Positions 40,788 through 49,123 are shown, counted from the stretch's first letter. The stretch: 64,000 nucleotides of DNA from DATEDA01 sp963827595 (GCA_963827595.1 CAWHBT010000001.1:434001-498000); one strand, 5' to 3'. Notes: generated by a model not told the origin, from the letters alone. Translations and numbers: made by a program.

Positions 40788-41348
40788 ATGTTCGACCACC
40801 CCAGCCTTTCCGTCGCCCAGGCGACGCTCCGCTCCGTCTACAAGCTCGCGCCGCAGGCGGCGCGGATCGCGAACCACGCGACCACCGTCGACCGCGATCC
40901 CGCGGACCCGTTCCGCGCGACCGTGTTCATCGGCTCGGGCGACGCCGACGTGGTCCCGTTCGCCGCCGAGCGGGCTGTGGGCGGGCCGAACGGCGCGCCT
41001 TCACCCGGCGATCTCTTCTGCGCCGCCCTGGCCGCGTCGCAAGACTCCAGCCTCCGGATGACGGCGAACGCGCATGGCGTCCGCATCGAGGCGCTGAGCG
41101 TCGACGTGCGCGGCTGGGTCGACCTCCGCGGCGCGCTGGGGATCAACCCCGACGTGCCGGTCGGCTACCAGACGCTGCAATGCACGATCCGCATCCAGGT
41201 GGCCGCGGACGCCGATCCGGAACGCGTGCGCCGGATGCTCATCGAGGCCGAACGGTCGTGCATCGTGCTCGCCACGCTGCGCCGGGCGGTGCCCGTCTAC
41301 ATCCACGTCGAGCAGCCGGCGCACGCACCGGTGGCGCTCGCCGCCTGA
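40788..41348 (+). CDS. OsmC/Ohr family protein
   Basis: A 186-residue OsmC-like protein (PF02566). Members with both Cys residues are thiol peroxidases for organic hydroperoxides. Here the second Cys is in place (E-R-S-C-I-V), but at the first site the helix reads F-C-A-A-L-A-A-S-Q-D-S with Ser where Cys is usual and a Cys five or so residues earlier, so peroxidase activity is uncertain. ATG 40788 with a GGAG site is chosen over TTG 40773. 27 bases after the acidic protein gene. Confidence 0.82.
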   Translation: MFDHPSLSVAQATLRSVYKLAPQAARIANHATTVDRDPADPFRATVFIGSGDADVVPFAAERAVGGPNGAPSPGDLFCAALAASQDSSLRMTANAHGVRIEALSVDVRGWVDLRGALGINPDVPVGYQTLQCTIRIQVAADADPERVRRMLIEAERSCIVLATLRRAVPVYIHVEQPAHAPVALAA

Positions 41349-41362
41349 CGGAGGGACACCCC

Positions 41363-41791
41363 GTGGACCGCAAGCTCTGGACCTCGCCCTTCGACGAGTC
41401 GCTGCTGCTGGATGGTGCCGTGCTCCCGCGCCGGGGCCTGTTGAGCATCCGCGGGGGTCGCGGCGCGGTGCTCATCGTCGAGCACGGTGAGGTGTGGGTG
41501 ACCCAGGACGCGGACCCGCGCGACATCGTGCTGTCCGCCGGCGCCTGGTTCCGGCTCGACCGCGACGGCGTCGCCATCGTCCAGCCGCTGCACGCCGCCG
41601 CGGTGACGCTCACTGCGGTCGCGGACGGACCCGTGCCCGAGATCGAGATCCGCGGGCTGCCGCACGGCGAACCCCGCCGCGCCGGACTCCGCCGCGGTCA
41701 CCCGTGGCTCCGCGCGCTGACGGCCTGGTGGCTGCGGCGGTACCGGCGCGCGGAACCTTCCGTCGCGCGGCGGTTCGCCGCCTCGCTTTGA
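41363..41791 (+). CDS. DUF2917 domain protein
   Basis: A 142-residue protein. Residues 15-75 have the DUF2917 pattern (PF11142; G-E-V-W-V-T-Q-D-A-D-P-R-D-I-V-L, then G-A-W-F-R-L-D), a small beta-sandwich known mostly from betaproteobacteria and resembling a cupin half. The C-terminus is basic and Trp-rich (W-L-R-A-L-T-A-W-W-L-R-R). GTG 41363 follows a GGAGGG site, 14 bases after osmC. The function of the family is unknown. Confidence 0.8.
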   Translation: MDRKLWTSPFDESLLLDGAVLPRRGLLSIRGGRGAVLIVEHGEVWVTQDADPRDIVLSAGAWFRLDRDGVAIVQPLHAAAVTLTAVADGPVPEIEIRGLPHGEPRRAGLRRGHPWLRALTAWWLRRYRRAEPSVARRFAASL

Positions 41792-41812
41792 CCCGTCCCC
41801 AGGAGATTCCAG

Positions 41813-42046
41813 ATGACGAAACGCAACGCCAATGTCCTACTCCAGCTCGCTCGCCCGGTCGCCGGAAACGAGGTCCGCGAAGTCCTGCGCGAGCTCGCGG
41901 CGCTCGCCGGGGTGGCGCGCATCGCCCCGATCGCGAAGGTGCCCCGGCTGCTGACGATCGACTACGACCCGGAGGTGATTGCCGCGCCGACGCTCGTCGG
42001 CCATGCGCGCCGCCGCTGGGCGGCGGCGCAGCTCGTCGGGATGTGA
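41813..42046 (+). CDS. Small HMA-like protein 1
   Basis: A 77-residue protein with a beta-alpha-beta-beta-alpha-beta pattern like heavy-metal-associated domains: N-V-L-L-Q-L-A, a helix E-V-R-E-V-L-R-E-L-A, then V-A-R-I-A-P-I, L-L-T-I-D-Y-D-P and a final helix. The metal-binding CxxC of true HMA domains is missing; the loop reads P-V-A-G-N. A GGAGA site precedes ATG 41813. It is a paralogue of the next gene. Confidence 0.68.
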   Translation: MTKRNANVLLQLARPVAGNEVREVLRELAALAGVARIAPIAKVPRLLTIDYDPEVIAAPTLVGHARRRWAAAQLVGM

Positions 42047-42068
42047 CCCCACAAGCCGAGGATCCGGA

Positions 42069-42302
42069 ATGGACTCCCCCACGGCCAACGTCGTGCTCCA
42101 TCTCGCCGAGCCGCTGTCGGACTGCGAAGTCGACGACCTGCAGCTCGCGCTCGCGCGCCTCGCCGGCGTCGCGCGGGTCGAGGCGAGCATGCGGCTCGCC
42201 CGGCTGCTGGTGATCGATCACGACCCGGCCGTCGTCAGCGCGCGGTCGATCCTCGCGAACGTCACGCGCCGCGGCTACGCCGCGCAGCTGATCGCCAGAT
42301 AG
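42069..42302 (+). CDS. Small HMA-like protein 2
   Basis: A 77-residue paralogue of the protein at 41813, same length and fold pattern (N-V-V-L-H-L-A-E-P-L-S-D-C-E-V-D, L-A-R-L-L-V-I-D-H-D-P, then a G-Y-A-A-Q-L-I tail). Only a single Cys sits where the metal loop would be, so no CxxC. ATG 42069 was chosen by alignment to its neighbour. Two such genes side by side suggest a heterodimer. Confidence 0.68.
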   Translation: MDSPTANVVLHLAEPLSDCEVDDLQLALARLAGVARVEASMRLARLLVIDHDPAVVSARSILANVTRRGYAAQLIAR

Positions 42303-42341
42303 CCGGTTGACAAGATTCCTCATCCACAGGAAACCCAGACC

Positions 42342-43271
42342 ATGCAGACGATCCAGCAGACCGACACCCGGCGCTACGCCAAATCCGTCGAGAACTCGAA
42401 GCGCATGCGCTTCGACATCGACCGCGACGTGATTCGCGGCCGGAAGTTCGATTTCTCGCAGAAGTTCCTGCCCGACGGCCTCTCGAAGGTCGACGGCCTC
42501 GGGTTCCTGAGCGCCGAGGAGCAGCGCCTCCTCAGCCAGATCCAGGGCCGCAGCTACGCCAACATCTTCGGCCTGGTCGAGCGCTTCATCGCCGCCAAGG
42601 TGCTGGAGGTGAGTCGCGAGCACTGGTTCGGCGACCAGACCGCGCTCGAAGCCCTGGTGCGCTTCGCCGACGAGGAGATCAAGCACCAGGAGATGTTCCG
42701 CCGCATCGAGCGCATGGCCGCCGCGGAGATGCCCGAGGGCTACACCTTCCATCCTGATCCGAATGCGGTCGCCGCGGTCGTGCTCGGCAAGTCCACCTGG
42801 GCGGTGCTCGCCCTCACCTGCCACATCGAGCTGTTCGTGCTCGCCCACTACCGCGAGAGCATCGACCCGGATCCGAACCTCTCCGAGCTCTGGAAGGACG
42901 TGTTCCTGTACCACTGGCGGGAGGAGTCGCAGCACGCGATCCTGGACGAGCTCGAGTGGCAGCGCGAGGACGCGAAGCTCACCCCGGCCGAGCGCGACCG
43001 GGCGGTCGACGAGCTGATCGAGCTGGTCGGGGCGGTGGACGGGATCCTGCAGCTGCAGGCCGGCGCCGATGCCGAGTACTTCCTCAAGGTGTGCGGCCGG
43101 TCGTTCTCGCCCGAGCAGACCGCGATGGTGCGCGCCGGAGTGCTGGGCGCCTACCGCTGGCAGTACATCGTCTCCGGCGTCCAGGGACGCTTCAGCGAGG
43201 TCCTCGGCCGGATGATCAACGAGACCCAGGGAAAGCGCATCAGCGCAGCGCTCGCGCCGATCATGCAGTAG
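42342..43271 (+). CDS. Ferritin-like diiron protein (AurF-like oxygenase candidate)
   Basis: A 309-residue helical protein with a complete diiron ligand set: E80, E112-I-K-H115, E163 and E195-S-Q-H198. Length and ligand spacing fit AurF-type N-oxygenases and related long-chain diiron oxidases rather than storage ferritins. It ends the operon after the two HMA-like genes. It is likely the enzymatic heart of the operon, using O2 or peroxide; the other genes may deliver metal or protect it. The substrate is unknown. Confidence 0.8.
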   Translation: MQTIQQTDTRRYAKSVENSKRMRFDIDRDVIRGRKFDFSQKFLPDGLSKVDGLGFLSAEEQRLLSQIQGRSYANIFGLVERFIAAKVLEVSREHWFGDQTALEALVRFADEEIKHQEMFRRIERMAAAEMPEGYTFHPDPNAVAAVVLGKSTWAVLALTCHIELFVLAHYRESIDPDPNLSELWKDVFLYHWREESQHAILDELEWQREDAKLTPAERDRAVDELIELVGAVDGILQLQAGADAEYFLKVCGRSFSPEQTAMVRAGVLGAYRWQYIVSGVQGRFSEVLGRMINETQGKRISAALAPIMQ

Positions 43272-43273
43272 CG

Positions 43274-44176
43274 CTAGCGCCGCGCGGGCTCCGGCAGGTT
43301 GACGAGCACGATCCCGCCCGCGACCAGCAGCGCCGCGGCCAGGAACGCCGGCGTGATCCGCTCCCCGAGCAGCAGCGCGCCGAACAGCACGCCGAAGAGC
43401 GGCGTCATGAAGCTCAGCACCGAAAGGCGCGCGGCCAGGTACTTGGTCAAAAGCCAGAACCACACCAGGTAGCTCGCGAACGCGACGATCGCGCCCTGGA
43501 AGGCGAGGATCGCGACGGCGAGCGGCGTCCAGCGGACGACCCCGGGCTCCCCCATGACCACCGAGACGACGGGCAACGCCGCCGCGGACACCGCCAGCTG
43601 GTAGAACAGCGTCTTGGTGGCCGACGCGCGCGCGAGCCGCGTCGCCCGGATCAGCACGATCGTCGACGCCCACAGGAACGCGGCGATCACCCCGAAGAGA
43701 TCGCCGACGAACGTCTCGCCCTTCGCGGACACGAACCCCTCGGCGAACGCCGCCACGATCCCGCCGAACGCGGCCAGCACGCCGACCCACTGGCGCCCGC
43801 TCAGCCGCTCCACCGGCACGAAGAACGGCAGCATCAGCGCGGTCCAGCACGGCGTGGTGTAGATGAAGACGATCATCCGCGACGCCGCGGTGTAGGCGAG
43901 ACCGGCGTAGATGAACACGAACTCGGCGGCGAACAGCACGCCAGCGGCGATCCCCGCGACGAGCGTACCGTCGCGGTGGAAGAGCGGAATGCCGCGCGAG
44001 CGCGCCCAGACGAGGAGCAGCGCGGTCGCGACGATCGACCGGATCCCCGCCTGCATCACGAGCGACACGTCCGGCGCGGCGACCTTGATCGTGACCTGCT
44101 GGAAGCCCCACAGCATGCACAGCACGATCATGAGGCCGAACGCGGTCGCGTCCAGCGGTTTCCGGTCGAGGGTCAT
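43274..44176 (-). CDS. EamA/DMT family transporter
   Basis: A 300-residue protein with ten hydrophobic segments in two EamA repeats (PF00892; M-L-W-G-F-Q-Q-V-T-I-K in helix 1, L-G-E-R-I-T-P-A-F near the end). The frame extends upstream but ATG 44176 starts the first helix region. It is convergent with the diiron gene; only 2 bases separate their stops. Exporter of unknown substrate. Confidence 0.85.
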   Translation of the reverse strand: MTLDRKPLDATAFGLMIVLCMLWGFQQVTIKVAAPDVSLVMQAGIRSIVATALLLVWARSRGIPLFHRDGTLVAGIAAGVLFAAEFVFIYAGLAYTAASRMIVFIYTTPCWTALMLPFFVPVERLSGRQWVGVLAAFGGIVAAFAEGFVSAKGETFVGDLFGVIAAFLWASTIVLIRATRLARASATKTLFYQLAVSAAALPVVSVVMGEPGVVRWTPLAVAILAFQGAIVAFASYLVWFWLLTKYLAARLSVLSFMTPLFGVLFGALLLGERITPAFLAAALLVAGGIVLVNLPEPARR

Positions 44177-44264
44177 CGCGCGCCGTGCTTCGGGCCCGGA
44201 CTGTACCTCAGAGCGGCGGGCTTGCGTCCCGGACGCGCCGGTGCCGGATAATCGCGCTCCACCC

Positions 44265-44870
44265 ATGGCCCGCCCACCCGCCACGCTCATCCGCACCGGC
44301 CGGCGCGCCGCGCGCTGCGCCGCACGCTTGCCGCCGCTGTACCGCCTCGCACGCGAGCTCAGTCCCGCGGGCTTCACGGCGGAGCAGACCAGCGAGCTCG
44401 ACGACGTGCGCCGGCGGATCTCCGCCGGGCTCGTGCGGCGCCTCCGTCGCGAGGTGGCCGACGCGCTCGGTCTGCCGCTGGGCGCGCTGCGGCCGAAACG
44501 CTTTTCCGCGCACGGCTGCGGGCCGGTGAGCCTGCACGACGACAAGCTGCGCTTTCCCGGCGTCTACTTCGTCATCGTCGTCGTCCACGCCGGGCGGCTG
44601 GGGATCGTCGATCACCGGAGCCGCGCCGTGCGACACGCCGCGGGCGAGATCCTCCTGCTCGACCCCTACCTGCGGCACGGGCTCGTTCCGGTCGGCCTGA
44701 CGGCGCGCGAACATCCGTACGAGCGCACGCACAGCCCGGTGCCGGACGCCGACGATCAGTTCATGTTCCTTTGCTTCGACGTCGTGCGGCCGGCGCTGCG
44801 GCGCCGGTTCCTGGATGGCCGGCAGGCACCGGCGCGCGGCGGCGCGCACCGTCATGGGGCCCCGGAATAG
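44265..44870 (+). CDS. Unknown protein, possible double-stranded beta-helix dioxygenase
   Basis: A 201-residue protein. Its centre (about 85-150) has the order H-G-C-G-P-V-S-L-H-D-D, then V-Y-F-V-I-V-V-V-H, G-E-I-L-L-L-D-P-Y-L-R-H-G-L, which could be an Fe(II)/2-oxoglutarate oxygenase core with an HxD-type pair and a distal His, but the match is weak. The N-terminal 70 residues are Arg-rich. ATG 44265 begins 88 bases after the divergent transporter start. I do not recognise a named family. Confidence 0.55.
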   Translation: MARPPATLIRTGRRAARCAARLPPLYRLARELSPAGFTAEQTSELDDVRRRISAGLVRRLRREVADALGLPLGALRPKRFSAHGCGPVSLHDDKLRFPGVYFVIVVVHAGRLGIVDHRSRAVRHAAGEILLLDPYLRHGLVPVGLTAREHPYERTHSPVPDADDQFMFLCFDVVRPALRRRFLDGRQAPARGGAHRHGAPE

Positions 44871-44982
44871 TCGCGCGCTAGCGGGTGTTGCTGCAGAATC
44901 GCGGTCTGGCCGCTCGCCGTCCTGCCCGGCACGAGGCTTGCTCGCTCCACGCATACCAACTCACGAACAAAGGGGATCGCTC

Positions 44983-45960
44983 ATGAACGCTTCGCGCCGG
45001 ATCGGCGTTTCGCTCGTCGCGGCCGCCGCCGCGCTCGTCCCGGTAGCGGCGACCGCGCAGGCCTGGCCGACCAAGCCGGTGCGCCTCGTCGTCACGTTCG
45101 CGCCCGGCGGCTCGAGTGACATCGTCGCGCGGCTCATCGCCGGCCCGCTGGGCGAGCGGCTCGGCCAGCCGGTCATCGTCGACAACCGGCCCGGCGGCGG
45201 CGCGACGATCGGCGCTGCGGAGGTCGCTCGGGCCGCGCCCGACGGCTACACCTGGATGCTCTCGAACAGCGCGCCGATCAGCATCTCGATCTTCATGCTC
45301 GCGCAGCCCAGCTACGACCCGGTCAAGAGCTTCAATCACGTCTTCTACATCGGCTCGGTCGCGAACGTGTTCGTCGTGCACCCCTCGGTGCCGGCGACGA
45401 CCATGAGCGAGCTCGTCGCCTGGATCAAGGCCCAACCGAACCCGGTCAACTACGGCTCGGGCGGCATCGGCTCGATCGGCCACATCGTCGGCGAGACCTT
45501 CAAGAACGACCTCGGCCTGAAGATGGAGCACGTCGGCTACAAGGGCTCCTCGCCGATGCACAACGATCTCCTCGGCGGCACGATCAAGCTCGCGATCGAC
45601 ACGCTGCCGCAGAACGTCCCGTACATGAAGGACAACCGGCTGCGGGCGCTCGCCGTGACCTCGCCGGAACGGGCGGCGCTGGCCGCCGACGTCCCGAGCG
45701 TCAAGGAGCTCGGGATGACGAAGCTCATCGCCGAGAACTTCCTCGGCATCTCGGCCCCGGCGGGGGTGCCGGCGCCGGTGGCGAGCCGCATGCACGCGGC
45801 GATGGCCGAGGTGATGAAGAACGAGACGACCCAGAAGCGCCTCGCCGACCTCGCCGTCCAGCCGCGGCCGATGTCGACGCCCGAATTCAACGCCTTCGTC
45901 GCGGCCCAGGTGAAGGAGTGGGAGCCCGGCGTGAAGGCGTCCGGGGCGAAGCTGCAGTGA
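44983..45960 (+). CDS. Bug/TctC family periplasmic binding protein
   Basis: A 325-residue protein with a signal peptide (about 1-25) and the TctC hallmark of the mature start W-P-T-K-P-V-R-L-V-V-T-F-A-P-G-G-S-S-D (PF03401), then P-G-G-G-A-T-I-G-A. It binds a carboxylic acid in the periplasm. As with most members in Betaproteobacteria, no TctA/TctB membrane genes are adjacent. A GGGG site precedes ATG 44983, which follows a 112-base intergenic region. Confidence 0.9.
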   Translation: MNASRRIGVSLVAAAAALVPVAATAQAWPTKPVRLVVTFAPGGSSDIVARLIAGPLGERLGQPVIVDNRPGGGATIGAAEVARAAPDGYTWMLSNSAPISISIFMLAQPSYDPVKSFNHVFYIGSVANVFVVHPSVPATTMSELVAWIKAQPNPVNYGSGGIGSIGHIVGETFKNDLGLKMEHVGYKGSSPMHNDLLGGTIKLAIDTLPQNVPYMKDNRLRALAVTSPERAALAADVPSVKELGMTKLIAENFLGISAPAGVPAPVASRMHAAMAEVMKNETTQKRLADLAVQPRPMSTPEFNAFVAAQVKEWEPGVKASGAKLQ

Positions 45961-45969
45961 CCGGCCCGC

Positions 45970-46413
45970 TCAGGGCCTGATGTAGGCGTAGCCCTCGCGC
46001 TGCAGCCGCGCGATCTCGAGCGTGCCCGAGGGCACGACCTCGACGCGCGGCAGCAGGTCGCGGCGGCCGAGGTTGCCGGCGCGGAGCGAGTTCTCGCACA
46101 CCTTGAACACGACCCCGCGGGCCGCGAGCGCGGCAACCTTCGGCCCCTCGTCCGAGAAGAGCGTGTCGCTCTGCAGGAACTGCACGCCCTCGCCGTAGGC
46201 CACGATCGCCACTCGCGCCCGCGGATCGAGATCCAGATCGCGCTTCGCCATATGGAGCGCGAGCCGCGCCTGCTTCGTGCCCTCGCTCACCTGGAGCACG
46301 ACCTTGATGCCTTCCCCCGGCACCGACATCTGCGCCGCGGCGGCGCCCGCGACACCGAGCGCCGCGACCGCGGGCAGCCAGCGCAGGAAGGCGCGGCGGC
46401 TCGACTCGCGCAC
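45970..46413 (-). CDS. DsrE/F-like protein with Tat signal
   Basis: A 147-residue protein with an N-terminal S-R-R-A-F-L-R-W twin-arginine signal and a hydrophobic stretch, then a DsrE-like domain (PF02635; V-V-L-Q-V-S-E-G and V-A-I-V-A-Y-G-E-G-V-Q-F-L and a V-C-E-N-S-L segment with a conserved Cys). Relatives in Betaproteobacteria are exported and may handle sulfur or thiol transfer in the periplasm. GTG 46413 is the only good start. It lies 11 bases after the cupin gene. Confidence 0.75.
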   Translation of the reverse strand: MRESSRRAFLRWLPAVAALGVAGAAAAQMSVPGEGIKVVLQVSEGTKQARLALHMAKRDLDLDPRARVAIVAYGEGVQFLQSDTLFSDEGPKVAALAARGVVFKVCENSLRAGNLGRRDLLPRVEVVPSGTLEIARLQREGYAYIRP

Positions 46414-46424
46414 GGCCGACCCGG

Positions 46425-46865
46425 CTACTTCCCGGCTTGCGGCGTCTTCTCGAGCACCGCGTCCCATGGGCCGCGGGCCTCGATGAACATCACGCAGGCC
46501 TCGCTGCCCTCGCATCGGGCAGCGTGCTTTGCCTTCCCGATGAAAGCGAAGTACGAGCCCGGCGCCAGGCGGTGCTCCTTGCCGTCCGCGATGAGCACCA
46601 GGTTCCCGGTGATCGTCGTGACGTAGTGGTCCGGGGAGTGGTGATGGACCGGCGCGACGAACCCGGCGTCGTACTTCAGGTAGAAGCGGCTGCGGCCCTT
46701 CGCCATGTCGCCGTCGACCACCGCGGTCGCCACGCCGGGAGCGCCCGCTCCGGTCCACTTCAGGCCCCCGGCGGGGACGAACACCGCCTTCGCCGGGCTC
46801 TGCGCGAACGCCGGCCCGAGAGCAAAGGCCGACACGAGCACGACTGCGCTGCGCCAATTCATCAT
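46425..46865 (-). CDS. Exported cupin protein
   Basis: A 146-residue protein with signal peptide (about 1-22, F-A-Q-S cleavage) and a single cupin barrel (PF07883): P-V-H-H-H-S-P-D-H-Y gives a cluster of metal-binding His, with P-G-S-Y-F-A-F and a further His in G-K-A-K-H. ATG 46865 has a strong AAGGAGGAG site. A periplasmic cupin just ahead of a DsrE-like protein; the pair may work together. Activity unknown. Confidence 0.8.
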   Translation of the reverse strand: MMNWRSAVVLVSAFALGPAFAQSPAKAVFVPAGGLKWTGAGAPGVATAVVDGDMAKGRSRFYLKYDAGFVAPVHHHSPDHYVTTITGNLVLIADGKEHRLAPGSYFAFIGKAKHAARCEGSEACVMFIEARGPWDAVLEKTPQAGK

Positions 46866-46958
46866 GACTCCTCCTTTCGGTGGGGGATCACTTCCTCGCG
46901 CCGAGTTGCTCGTGCCGGCAGAGGACGTTCACGGGTCGGGATTCCTGCGATCGTCGCC

Positions 46959-47348
46959 TCAGGCGCGCTGCCGCAGATCCTGGTGGAGGCAGAGCTTGTT
47001 GCCCTCGCCGTCCCCGAACCAGGCGGCCCGGTCGGTCCCGAGCACGATCATGTGGTCGACCGTCTTGAAGCCCGGAAGGTCGTAGTCCTCGAACACGACG
47101 CCGCGGCCCTTGAGCGTCCTGATCTCGGCGGCGATGTCCTCGACCTCGAAGCTCATGGCGGTGTGCTCCGCCTTGGTCCCCTCGGGTTTCGCGACCAGCC
47201 AGAGCTTCGTGCCGTTCGCGCGCAGCACGAACTTGCCGTCCGCGGTGAGCCCTTCGGCCTCGAGCCCGAGCTTGTTCACGTAGAAGTCGCGCGCCCGCTG
47301 GAGGTCCTTGACGGGCAGTATGGTCATCACCGGTGCACGGGTCAGCAT
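46959..47348 (-). CDS. VOC (glyoxalase/bleomycin resistance) family protein
   Basis: A 129-residue vicinal-oxygen-chelate protein (PF00903) with two beta-alpha-beta-beta-beta modules: V-K-D-L-Q-R-A-R-D-F-Y-V-N-K-L-G-L, then H-T-A-M-S-F-E-V-E-D. Metal His/Glu positions are partly kept (H in E-H-T-A-M-S-F). It may be a small lyase or dioxygenase. ATG 47348 is preceded by AAAGGAGA. Next in line on the minus strand is the cupin gene, 93 bases on. Confidence 0.82.
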   Translation of the reverse strand: MLTRAPVMTILPVKDLQRARDFYVNKLGLEAEGLTADGKFVLRANGTKLWLVAKPEGTKAEHTAMSFEVEDIAAEIRTLKGRGVVFEDYDLPGFKTVDHMIVLGTDRAAWFGDGEGNKLCLHQDLRQRA

Positions 47349-47594
47349 GATTCGTTCTCCTTTCGTTGCGGCGGTCTCACGCGTGCCCTTCGTGGGCTTT
47401 CGCGTAGGGTTCGATCAAGGTCTGCCGGCCGTTCGCTCCGGCATGGCCGCATTTGTACGGCGCGGCGCGGCGGCGGGAAATGCGTAGGTCTACGTACCGG
47501 CGAGCGAGCGCGTTGGCCGCTGCCCTGGAAAAGCGTGAGAAGTGAACGGGAGGCATGCGGACGCATGCCTCCGGCGCGCCGCGAGGGCGGCGCG

Positions 47595-48170
47595 CTAGAG
47601 CTCCGCGATCAGCCGCTCCGCGACCGCTTCGAGCCGTGCGACCTCGCCGTACGACCGGGCGATCATCATCGCCCCCTCCAGCGACCCGACCAGCGCCCGG
47701 GCGACATCGAGCGCCGCGCCCGTGAATCGCAGGTTGCCCGCCGCGCGACCCTCCTCGAGGACGCCAACCAGCCAGCGCTCGTTCTCGTCGAAGAAGTGCC
47801 GCATTTCGTCCTTCATCGGCTTCGGCAGCGTCGCGTACTCGGCCGCCAGCATCCCGCACAGGCACATCCGGTTGTTGCGCAGGACGTCGGCGTAGATCTT
47901 CGCGTACCGGCGCAGCCGGTCGCGCGCGTCGGGGGTCGTGCGGTCGATCTCCGCGAGCGCTTTGAGAAACCCCGCTTCGTAGCGTTCGATGAGCCGCGTC
48001 CCGAGCTCGGCCTTGGTCGGGAAATGATAGTGAAGACTTGCTTTCGTTAGCGTCAGCGCCGATGCTATATCGGCGTAACTAAACCCGTTAAAGCCGCGGG
48101 TCTGGACCAGGCGCTCGGCGACGTCCAGGATGCGCTGGGAGGTATCCGCGGTGGCCGATCCCCGGGGCAT
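47595..48170 (-). CDS. TetR family transcriptional regulator
   Basis: A 191-residue regulator: helix-turn-helix about residues 10-55 (I-L-D-V-A-E-R-L-V-Q-T-R-G-F-N-G-F-S-Y-A-D-I-A, T-K-A-S-L-H-Y-H-F-P-T-K) and a helical ligand domain with a C-L-C-G-M-L segment, as in AcuR/NemR-like members, that has redox-capable Cys residues. ATG 48170 with GAGGAG is chosen over upstream GTG. It is divergent from a LuxR-type gene; the 130-base region between them has a repeated half-palindrome that may be its operator. Confidence 0.88.
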   Translation of the reverse strand: MPRGSATADTSQRILDVAERLVQTRGFNGFSYADIASALTLTKASLHYHFPTKAELGTRLIERYEAGFLKALAEIDRTTPDARDRLRRYAKIYADVLRNNRMCLCGMLAAEYATLPKPMKDEMRHFFDENERWLVGVLEEGRAAGNLRFTGAALDVARALVGSLEGAMMIARSYGEVARLEAVAERLIAEL

Positions 48171-48230
48171 GGGGGCTCCTCGTTTCCGCGCCGGGCGGCG
48201 CGCACTGACCAAGGCTACCATAGTTTACCT

Positions 48231-48263
48231 ACCTACTGGTTGACAAATAACCTACTAGTTGGT
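48231..48263. promoter_or_regulatory. Candidate TetR operator pair
   Basis: ACCTACTGGTTGAC (48231-48244) and ACCTACTAGTTGGT (48250-48263) are similar direct copies 19 bases apart in an AT-rich intergenic patch; the second is also a palindrome with two mismatches around CTAG. The position between the tetR and luxR starts fits autoregulation. Confidence 0.5.
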
Positions 48264-48300
48264 AGAAAAGCGGCACCACCGTCGAACCCAGGGGGTCCCG

Positions 48301-49119
48301 ATGTCCCCACTCTGCCCGCCGGCCCAGGCCGGCGCAAGCCTGGCCGCCAACCCGCGCCGGCTCTCCGCCGGCGAGCTGCACGCGGCGCTCGACGTGCTCC
48401 ACGAGATCGGCGAAGCGTGCGACGGCGTTGCCGACTTCGCGCGGCGCGGCGTGAAATCGCTGCCGCGGCTGGTGGGCTCCGAGCTCACCACGCTGTCGGT
48501 CTGCGACCTGGACAGCGGGCACCGGCGGGTGGTGAGCGACGCGCCGGGTGCCATCTCCCCGCGCGAGATCGAGGCGTTCGACCGCCACTTCTTCGTTCAT
48601 CCGCTCGTCTGCGAGCACGGCCGCAACCCGGCGGCCGTCACCAAGCGGATCGGCGACCTCATGCCGGCGAGCGAGTTCCACCGCACGCCGCTCTACAACG
48701 AGTACTACCGGGCGATCGGCATCGAGCACGTCACTGCGGTGCCGATCCACGTCGATCGGCGGCTCCTCGTGAGCTTCGTCCTCAACCGCGCCGCCGCGCC
48801 GTTCACGGACCGCGAGCGCAAGCTGCTCGACGTCGTCCGGCCGCACCTCGCCAACCTGTACCGGCTCGGCGTCGCGATCGATCGTACCCGCCAGGCTCCC
48901 ACCGACACCGCGGACGTCGCCGACCTGGCGCTCACGCCCCGCGAACGCGAGGTGCTCGACTGGGTGGCCGGTGGCAAGACCAACCGCGACATCGCCGCGA
49001 TCGTCGGCGCGAGCCCGCGCACCGTCGAAAAGCACCTCGAGCGGATCTACGAGAAGCTCGGCGTCGAGACCCGCACCGCCGCGGTGATGCGCGTCATCAA
49101 GCGCGTCGCGCCCAACTGA
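48301..49119 (+). CDS. LuxR family transcriptional regulator
   Basis: A 272-residue regulator. The C-terminal HTH (about 205-265; L-T-P-R-E-R-E-V-L-D-W-V-A-G-G-K-T-N-R-D-I-A-A-I, then V-E-K-H-L-E-R-I-Y-E-K-L-G-V) is a typical GerE/LuxR domain (PF00196). The N-terminal part (about 30-190) looks GAF-like, without signs of an acyl-homoserine-lactone pocket I could name. ATG 48301 is preferred to an upstream TTG. Confidence 0.85.
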   Translation: MSPLCPPAQAGASLAANPRRLSAGELHAALDVLHEIGEACDGVADFARRGVKSLPRLVGSELTTLSVCDLDSGHRRVVSDAPGAISPREIEAFDRHFFVHPLVCEHGRNPAAVTKRIGDLMPASEFHRTPLYNEYYRAIGIEHVTAVPIHVDRRLLVSFVLNRAAAPFTDRERKLLDVVRPHLANLYRLGVAIDRTRQAPTDTADVADLALTPREREVLDWVAGGKTNRDIAAIVGASPRTVEKHLERIYEKLGVETRTAAVMRVIKRVAPN

Positions 49120-49123
49120 GGCG

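Noticed and set aside
47349..47594. Possible gene or operator between the VOC and tetR genes
   Set aside because: The short frames here have no start site or homology. A TTGTACGG half-site is present without its second half, so it was not counted as a GntR operator.
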